From assembly GCA_016196415.1 (NCBI GenBank), contig JACPXS010000137.1, positions 1-9,612 of the forward strand: a DNA stretch of 9,612 bases. Direction: 5' to 3'. Made by a program: the position numbers and the translations under genes. The DNA is from Candidatus Omnitrophota bacterium (GTDB lineage: Bacteria; Omnitrophota; Koll11; Aquiviventales; Aquiviventaceae). Of this stretch, positions 6,082-9,612 are shown in pieces; the first letter of the stretch is position 1, and every line of letters starts with the position of its first letter. The notes beneath the pieces were generated by a model, which saw nothing but the letters and a program-made list of their open reading frames with translations, was not told the DNA's origin and searched no databases.

Positions 6082-6279
6082 TCATTGGTAGGGCAGCAGC
6101 GCTCGGATCTTCTTCGCGTCGGAAGGCACAAGCCGTTGGGGTCGGCGGGCCTGCCGCTTCAGTTTCGCTGGCCTGCCGGCGAGGAGATGCCTCCGCCCTG
6201 CGGGAAACGCAAGCAGCTTGCCCGTCCCCGTCACCTTGATGCGCTTCTTCACCCCTTTTGCCGTCTTTAAGGTTGGCAT
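6082..6279 (-). CDS. rpmI: 50S ribosomal protein L35
   Basis: 65 residues, the normal size for this very basic large-subunit protein. The start MPTLKTAKGVKKRIKVTGTGKLL is the family signature, followed by a basic region (RRHLLAGRPAKLKRQARR) and a C-terminal VPSDAKKIRALLPY. The ATG lies only 3 bp after the infC stop, with AGGAG seven bases upstream inside the end of infC, so translation is probably coupled to infC. Confidence 0.97.
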   Translation of the reverse strand: MPTLKTAKGVKKRIKVTGTGKLLAFPAGRRHLLAGRPAKLKRQARRPQRLVPSDAKKIRALLPYQ

Positions 6280-6282
6280 CGG

Positions 6283-6939
6283 TCACTCCTTGGTCGTCGG
6301 CCCATGCGGCCCTGGGGCCGCCGGGGATCCGCCGGCTGGTGACATGGAGCCGACCGGCGACGCGTGTGAAGCCGCCGCGCGTTCGGCAAGCGCGCGTTGA
6401 CGGGCGGTTTGCCGCTCAAGCTGCCGGATCTTCTCGCGGTCCGGCCCAAACACCATGGTCATGAAGCGTCCGTCGAGCGCCGGGTTCCGTTCCACTTTGC
6501 TGATGGGCTTCAGGTCTTCGATGAGCCGATCCAGAATGCGCCGGCCAAGCTCCGTGTGCGCGAGCTCCCGGCCTCGGTAGACCATCGTGACCTTTGCCTG
6601 GTCTCCACGCATGAGGAAACGCTTGAGTCGATCGAGCTTGACCTGGTAATCGTGCGTCTCGATGTGGGGCTTGAACTTCACTTCTTTGAGCTTGGCGACG
6701 TGATGTTTCTTCTTCGCCTCGCGCTCCCGCCGCTGCTCCTCGTAGCGAAACTTGTTGAAATCCAGAATGCGGCACACGGGAGGCGACGTCTGGGGAGCGA
6801 CCTCCACCAGATCCAAGCCCCGCTCTCGCGCAAGCCGCAGCGCGTCGACCGCCAACATGACCCCGAGCTGCTCCCCCGCCTCTCCAATCACCCGCACCTG
6901 ATTGATCCGAATCCGTTCATTCACCCGCAACTGTTTCAC
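6283..6939 (-). CDS. infC: Translation initiation factor IF-3
   Basis: 218 residues from a GTG codon. IF3 binds the 30S subunit, prevents premature 50S joining and checks the initiator tRNA. The N-terminal domain spans about 1-80 (NERIRINQVRVI, GLDLVEVAPQTSPPVCRILDFNKFRYEEQ), then a basic linker and the C-terminal domain to about 170 (KEVKFKPHIETHDYQVKLDRLKRFL, then RGREL and FMTMVFGP). Residues about 171-218 form an Ala/Ser/Pro/Gly-rich extension not needed for the fold. The GTG is chosen because GAGAGG stands five bases upstream within a longer purine-rich GAGGAGGAGAGG run (6945-6956). A non-AUG start is common for infC, though in E. coli it is AUU. It lies 75 bp after thrS and 3 bp before rpmI. 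Confidence 0.97.
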   Translation of the reverse strand: MKQLRVNERIRINQVRVIGEAGEQLGVMLAVDALRLARERGLDLVEVAPQTSPPVCRILDFNKFRYEEQRREREAKKKHHVAKLKEVKFKPHIETHDYQVKLDRLKRFLMRGDQAKVTMVYRGRELAHTELGRRILDRLIEDLKPISKVERNPALDGRFMTMVFGPDREKIRQLERQTARQRALAERAAASHASPVGSMSPAGGSPAAPGPHGPTTKE

Positions 6940-7014
6940 GCTTGCCTCTCCTCCTCTATGCTCCAGCCGTCGGAACCGCTCCAGGACCTCGGTGCCAAAA
7001 GGCCGCCAGCCGTT

Positions 7015-8772
7015 TCATGAAATGCGTCGCCGCTCATCCTCCTGATGGACCCGCGCCGCAAATGCCTCGATCCCGATCGTGCCGAGATCCCCGTCTCGAC
7101 GGTGACGGACCGCCACGGTGCGCGCGCGGGTCTCCCGTTCCCCGACGACCGCCATGTACGGAACGCGCTGCAGCTGCGCATCCCGGATTTTCGCCTGCAT
7201 CGTCTCGTTGCGCTCATCGCACTGCACGCGTAGGCGGTGCTCGCGCAACAGCCGTGTCACTTCTCTCGCATACTCGAGGAACGTATCCCCCACCGGGACC
7301 ACCACCACCTGCGTCGGCGAGAGCCACACCGGCAAGGCGCCGGCGTGGTGCTCGATGAGCATTCCGAAGAACCGCTCCAAGCTGCCCAAGAGCGCGCGGT
7401 GAATCATGATGGGTTGATGGGATTTGCCGTCGGCGCCCGCGTACGTGAGCCCGAAGCGCTCCGGCAACGCAAAATCGCACTGGATCGTTCCGCACTGCCA
7501 GCTGCGGCCGAGGGCGTCGTTGATCTTGATGTCGATCTTTGGCCCATAGAAGGCCCCCTCGCCTTCGTGAACCGCGAAGGCGAGGCGCCGCGCCGCCAAG
7601 GCTTCGCGCAGCGAGGCCTCCGCGTGCTCCCATGCCGATGGGCTGCCGATCGACTGCTCGGGGCGCGTCGACAGCTCGACCTCGTAGCCGGTAAACCCGA
7701 AGGCCCGCATGACCTCAAACTCGAAATCGAGGATCTGCGTGATCTCCTGGACCAATTGGTCCTCGCGCAGGAAGATATGCGCGTCGTCTTGGGTAAAGCC
7801 TCGCACGCGCAGCAGCCCGTGCAGCACGCCGGATTTTTCATTCCGATACACCGTGCCCAACTCAAAGAACCGGAGCGGCAAGTCGCGGTAACTGCGCAGC
7901 CGCGCGTTGTAGATGAGGATATGGCCCGGGCAGTTCATCGGCTTCAGGCCGAATCCCTGCTCGTCGGATTCAAAGAGGAACATGTGGTCCTTGTAATACT
8001 CCAGATGCCCGGACCGCTTCCAGATCTCGGCTCGGAAGAGGTGCGGCGTGATCACCAGCTCGTAGCCGCGCTCCAGGTGGCGCCGCTTGATCTCATCCTC
8101 AATGAGCGAACGCACCAGGGCCCCCTTCGGGTGGTAGAACACGACCCCGGGGCCGGCCAGCTCCTCGAAGCTGAAGAATCCGAGCTCGGTTCCGACTCGT
8201 CGGTGATCCCGGCGCTTCACCTCCTCCAGCCGCTTGAGATGCGCCTCCAACTCCGCCGCCGTCAAGTAGGCGGTCCCGTAGATGCGCTGCAACTGCGGTT
8301 GGCGTTCATCGCCCCGCCAGTAGGCGCCCGCCAGATGCAACAGCTTCACGGCCTTCACGTCGCCGGTGGCTCGCAGGTGCGGCCCTTCGCACAGATCGAT
8401 GAACTCCCCGTCGGTGTAGAGCGAGACGCGCGGGTCCGGGATGGTGTTGATGATCTCAAGCTTGTATCGCTCGCCGCGCTCTGTGAAGAACGCCACCGCC
8501 TCTTCTTTCTTCAGGAAGGATTGGATGAAGGGGTGGTTCTCTTTGACGATCTTGGCCATCTCCGCTTCGATCTTGGGCAGGTCTTCATCGGTGAGCTTGA
8601 GCGGCAGATCGATATCGTAGTAGAACCCCTCCTCGATCGGTGGCCCGATCGCCAGCTTCGCCTGCGGGTAGAGCCGCCGCACCGCCTGCGCCATGATGTG
8701 GGCTGCGCTATGGCGCAGCGCATAGAGCGGGTCTTTGGCTTTCAGTTCGTCAGATTTGCCTGCGTGGCCCAT
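7015..8772 (-). CDS. thrS: Threonine--tRNA ligase lacking the TGS domain
   Basis: 585 residues; about 640 is usual because most bacterial ThrRS carry an N-terminal TGS domain that is missing here. It charges tRNA-Thr and edits Ser-tRNA-Thr. The editing domain has its metal-site residues (H21 and H25 in HSAAH; C128 and H132 in CEGPH). The class II core has NCPGH (C281), the motif 2 arginine and loop RNEKSGVLHGLLRVRGF (310-326), DDAHIF (H332) and MIHRALLGSLER (H458): the three zinc ligands C281, H332 and H458 are all present. The anticodon-binding domain runs from about 486 to 578. The frame extends upstream only to a TGA at 8844-8842 with no ATG, GTG or TTG in between, so ATG 8772 is the start, although no clear ribosome-binding site precedes it. 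Two strong hairpins fill its leader. Confidence 0.96.
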   Translation of the reverse strand: MGHAGKSDELKAKDPLYALRHSAAHIMAQAVRRLYPQAKLAIGPPIEEGFYYDIDLPLKLTDEDLPKIEAEMAKIVKENHPFIQSFLKKEEAVAFFTERGERYKLEIINTIPDPRVSLYTDGEFIDLCEGPHLRATGDVKAVKLLHLAGAYWRGDERQPQLQRIYGTAYLTAAELEAHLKRLEEVKRRDHRRVGTELGFFSFEELAGPGVVFYHPKGALVRSLIEDEIKRRHLERGYELVITPHLFRAEIWKRSGHLEYYKDHMFLFESDEQGFGLKPMNCPGHILIYNARLRSYRDLPLRFFELGTVYRNEKSGVLHGLLRVRGFTQDDAHIFLREDQLVQEITQILDFEFEVMRAFGFTGYEVELSTRPEQSIGSPSAWEHAEASLREALAARRLAFAVHEGEGAFYGPKIDIKINDALGRSWQCGTIQCDFALPERFGLTYAGADGKSHQPIMIHRALLGSLERFFGMLIEHHAGALPVWLSPTQVVVVPVGDTFLEYAREVTRLLREHRLRVQCDERNETMQAKIRDAQLQRVPYMAVVGERETRARTVAVRHRRDGDLGTIGIEAFAARVHQEDERRRIS

Positions 8773-8800
8773 TAGACCATTCGATAGAAGGTGGTGCCTC

Positions 8801-8827
8801 GCGCGGCCTTTCTGATGTCGGCCGCGC
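8801..8827 (-). promoter_or_regulatory. thrS leader hairpin II
   Basis: A perfect 8-bp stem GCGCGGCC/GGCCGCGC with an 11-nt loop, ending 28 bases before the thrS ATG. No U-run follows. With hairpin I it forms a tandem leader structure that could mediate thrS control, but no T-box sequence or tRNA-Thr anticodon mimic is evident. Confidence 0.55.
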
Positions 8828-8834
8828 TCGGCAT

Positions 8835-8866
8835 CCAGTTTTCACGCCCATCGGCGAGAAAACTGG
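8835..8866 (-). promoter_or_regulatory. thrS leader hairpin I, overlapping the tRNA-Val 3' end
   Basis: A 9-bp stem (CCAGTTTTC/GAAAACTGG), one symmetric mismatch, four more pairs (CGCC/GGCG) and a 4-nt loop. The outer strand begins with the last three bases of tRNA-Val (8866-8864), so this hairpin and the tRNA acceptor stem cannot both form fully in the same transcript. Confidence 0.6.
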
Positions 8867-8937
8867 GCGGTACAGGATTTGAACCTGTGACCTCATGGAT
8901 GTCGACCATGCGCTCTAACCAGCTGAGCTAACCGCCC
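8864..8937 (-). tRNA. tRNA-Val (anticodon GAC)
   Basis: A 74-nt cloverleaf. The acceptor GGGCGGT pairs with ACCGCCC, followed by discriminator A73; D stem GCTC/GAGC; anticodon stem CATGG/CCATG; T arm ACAGG-TTCAAAT-CCTGT. The loop is TCGACAT, giving anticodon GAC at 8903-8901. A35, C36 and A73 fit valine identity. CCA is not encoded. Position 33 is C where U is nearly universal. Confidence 0.93.
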
Positions 8938-8962
8938 GGACAACTCGCCGTCGCACCTTTTC

Positions 8963-8983
8963 ACGTTACCCGTTCAACGTTAC
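8963..8983. repeat. Short heptad-phased repeat between the two tRNAs
   Basis: Three consecutive 7-nt units ACGTTAC, CCGTTCA, ACGTTAC. The period is the same as in the pheT heptad element, but the unit differs. Length is small, so chance cannot be excluded. Confidence 0.3.
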
Positions 8984-9007
8984 ATGCCGATGCGTCTGAC
9001 TAAGTCG

Positions 9008-9090
9008 TGCCGGGGGTGGGAGTCGAACCCACATGCCCTTTCGAGCGGGGGATTTTAAGTCCCCTGTGTAAACCGTTCCACCACCCCGGC
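9008..9090 (-). tRNA. tRNA-Leu (anticodon UAA)
   Basis: An 83-nt class II tRNA. The acceptor GCCGGGG pairs with CCCCGGC, with discriminator A; anticodon stem GGGGA/TCCCC with loop CTTAAAA gives TAA at 9057-9055; a long variable arm (CGCTCGAAAGGGCATG) and T arm GTGGG-TTCGACT-CCCAC follow. No intron (a frequent site of group I introns in tRNA-Leu UAA) and no encoded CCA. It is probably cotranscribed with tRNA-Val, 70 bp downstream. Confidence 0.95.
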
Positions 9091-9171
9091 CCATGACTCC
9101 TAATGGTTCCTTCACAAGTCCGGATGTTGGATCGACGTTTGGATTGGGCTGGCGGCCTTCCCAAACATGCT

Positions 9172-9612
9172 TTACTTCCACCCGCTCCACAACGCGCGAT
9201 CCAGAACAGTCTTGCTTTTCGACCATCCAACAGACCCAGCTATGCACGCTGCGGCAAGAACTCGTTTTCGTTCAAGCGCAAGCGATCCTGACGTATAGCA
9301 CTTCGCCAGGATAACTCTTGCCGCCAGCTTGCCGTACTTCAGGGTATAGAGCGCGTGGCGCCGCTCATCTCCAGGCTTCTGGTGATACACAAAGCCTCTC
9401 ACGTGCCACAAGCGTCCTGCGCTCGCTTGGAGCCAACGAATGAATGGTTCAGAGGCTCCGTAAATCCTTACGGCCCACTGTTCACGGCCGTTTGTCGGGT
9501 GGCGCCATCTACGAATATTTCCGTCACCGTCGATCACGCCTCGCAGAAAATCGGCAAATCGCTGATCGGGGATGGCCAGCGGCCCAATCGTTAGAACCGG
9601 TTTCATAAATCC
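9172..9612 (-). CDS. LAGLIDADG-type homing endonuclease, C-terminal part (runs off the window)
   Basis: The frame is open at the right edge; 146 residues are visible. [12 protein letters not shown] matches the LAGLIDADG helix and its following catalytic-site acidic residues. Downstream [14 protein letters not shown] and [18 protein letters not shown] fit the alpha-beta DNA-binding fold of single-motif LAGLIDADG proteins. An ATG occurs at 9606-9604, but the preceding [13 protein letters not shown] segment is usually internal in this family, so that ATG is probably not the start and an N-terminal domain likely lies outside the window. It ends at TAA 9174-9172, 81 bp before tRNA-Leu, and could be free-standing or part of an intervening element upstream. 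Endonuclease activity is inferred from family only. Confidence 0.75.
   Translation of the reverse strand, partial: GFMKPVLTIGPLAIPDQRFADFLRGVIDGDGNIRRWRHPTNGREQWAVRIYGASEPFIRWLQASAGRLWHVRGFVYHQKPGDERRHALYTLKYGKLAARVILAKCYTSGSLALERKRVLAAACIAGSVGWSKSKTVLDRALWSGWK

Noticed and set aside
7237..8775. 512-codon plus-strand frame opposite thrS
   Set aside because: It is an antisense shadow of a GC-rich gene with clear ThrRS motifs on the other strand; no recognisable domain.
8773..8863. T-box riboswitch upstream of thrS
   Set aside because: No T-box consensus, specifier loop or terminator with a U-run is visible; only two hairpins.
8966..9247. 93-codon minus-strand frame across tRNA-Leu
   Set aside because: Much of it is the conceptual translation of the tRNA itself, a frequent spurious gene call.

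Overview
The window holds one long leftward (minus-strand) block of translation genes at roughly 60% GC, and every recognisable gene is on the minus strand. In transcription order (high to low coordinates) it reads: a truncated-by-window LAGLIDADG homing endonuclease, tRNA-Leu(UAA), tRNA-Val(GAC), thrS, infC, rpmI, rplT, an amino-acid permease fused to a universal-stress domain, pheS, pheT, and the first 13 codons of what looks like an adenylylsulfate kinase gene (cysC). This is the classic bacterial thrS-infC-rpmI-rplT-pheS-pheT cluster, with a transporter inserted between rplT and pheS.

The organism is a bacterium. Neither tRNA encodes its own CCA. ThrRS lacks the N-terminal TGS domain, and PheT lacks the EMAP-like tRNA-binding (B2) domain. 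A free-standing LAGLIDADG gene sits beside tRNA genes, and short intergenic repeats are frequent. These features suggest an uncultured phylum-level lineage; Omnitrophota is my best guess, but this is an impression and not demonstrated by the sequence.

The most interesting content is small non-coding repeats. Two copies of a short inverted-repeat element (133 bp at 137-269 and 184 bp at 3458-3641) share terminal inverted repeats beginning GGTASTG and a conserved 25-bp inner end (24/25 identical). Each is flanked by an 8-bp target duplication: exact for the second copy (CATTTGTC), 6 of 8 for the first. They therefore look like a MITE family. Both copies landed on the stop codon of the upstream gene. 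At pheT the stop lies inside the target duplication and is preserved. At the permease the insertion converts an ancestral TGA into TGG, so the element itself supplies eight extra C-terminal residues and a new stop. A different 66-bp palindromic array of 7-nt repeats lies in frame inside pheT, in a linker of the protein.

Other non-coding structure: two strong tandem hairpins between tRNA-Val and thrS, a hairpin between rpmI and rplT next to the rplT ribosome-binding site, paired hairpins between rplT and the permease, and a large two-part inverted repeat between an extended -10 promoter and the start of cysC. The genes supply aminoacylation (ThrRS, PheRS alpha and beta), initiation (IF3), the large ribosomal subunit (L35, L20), two tRNAs, and probably amino-acid uptake; cysC would begin a separate sulfate-activation unit.
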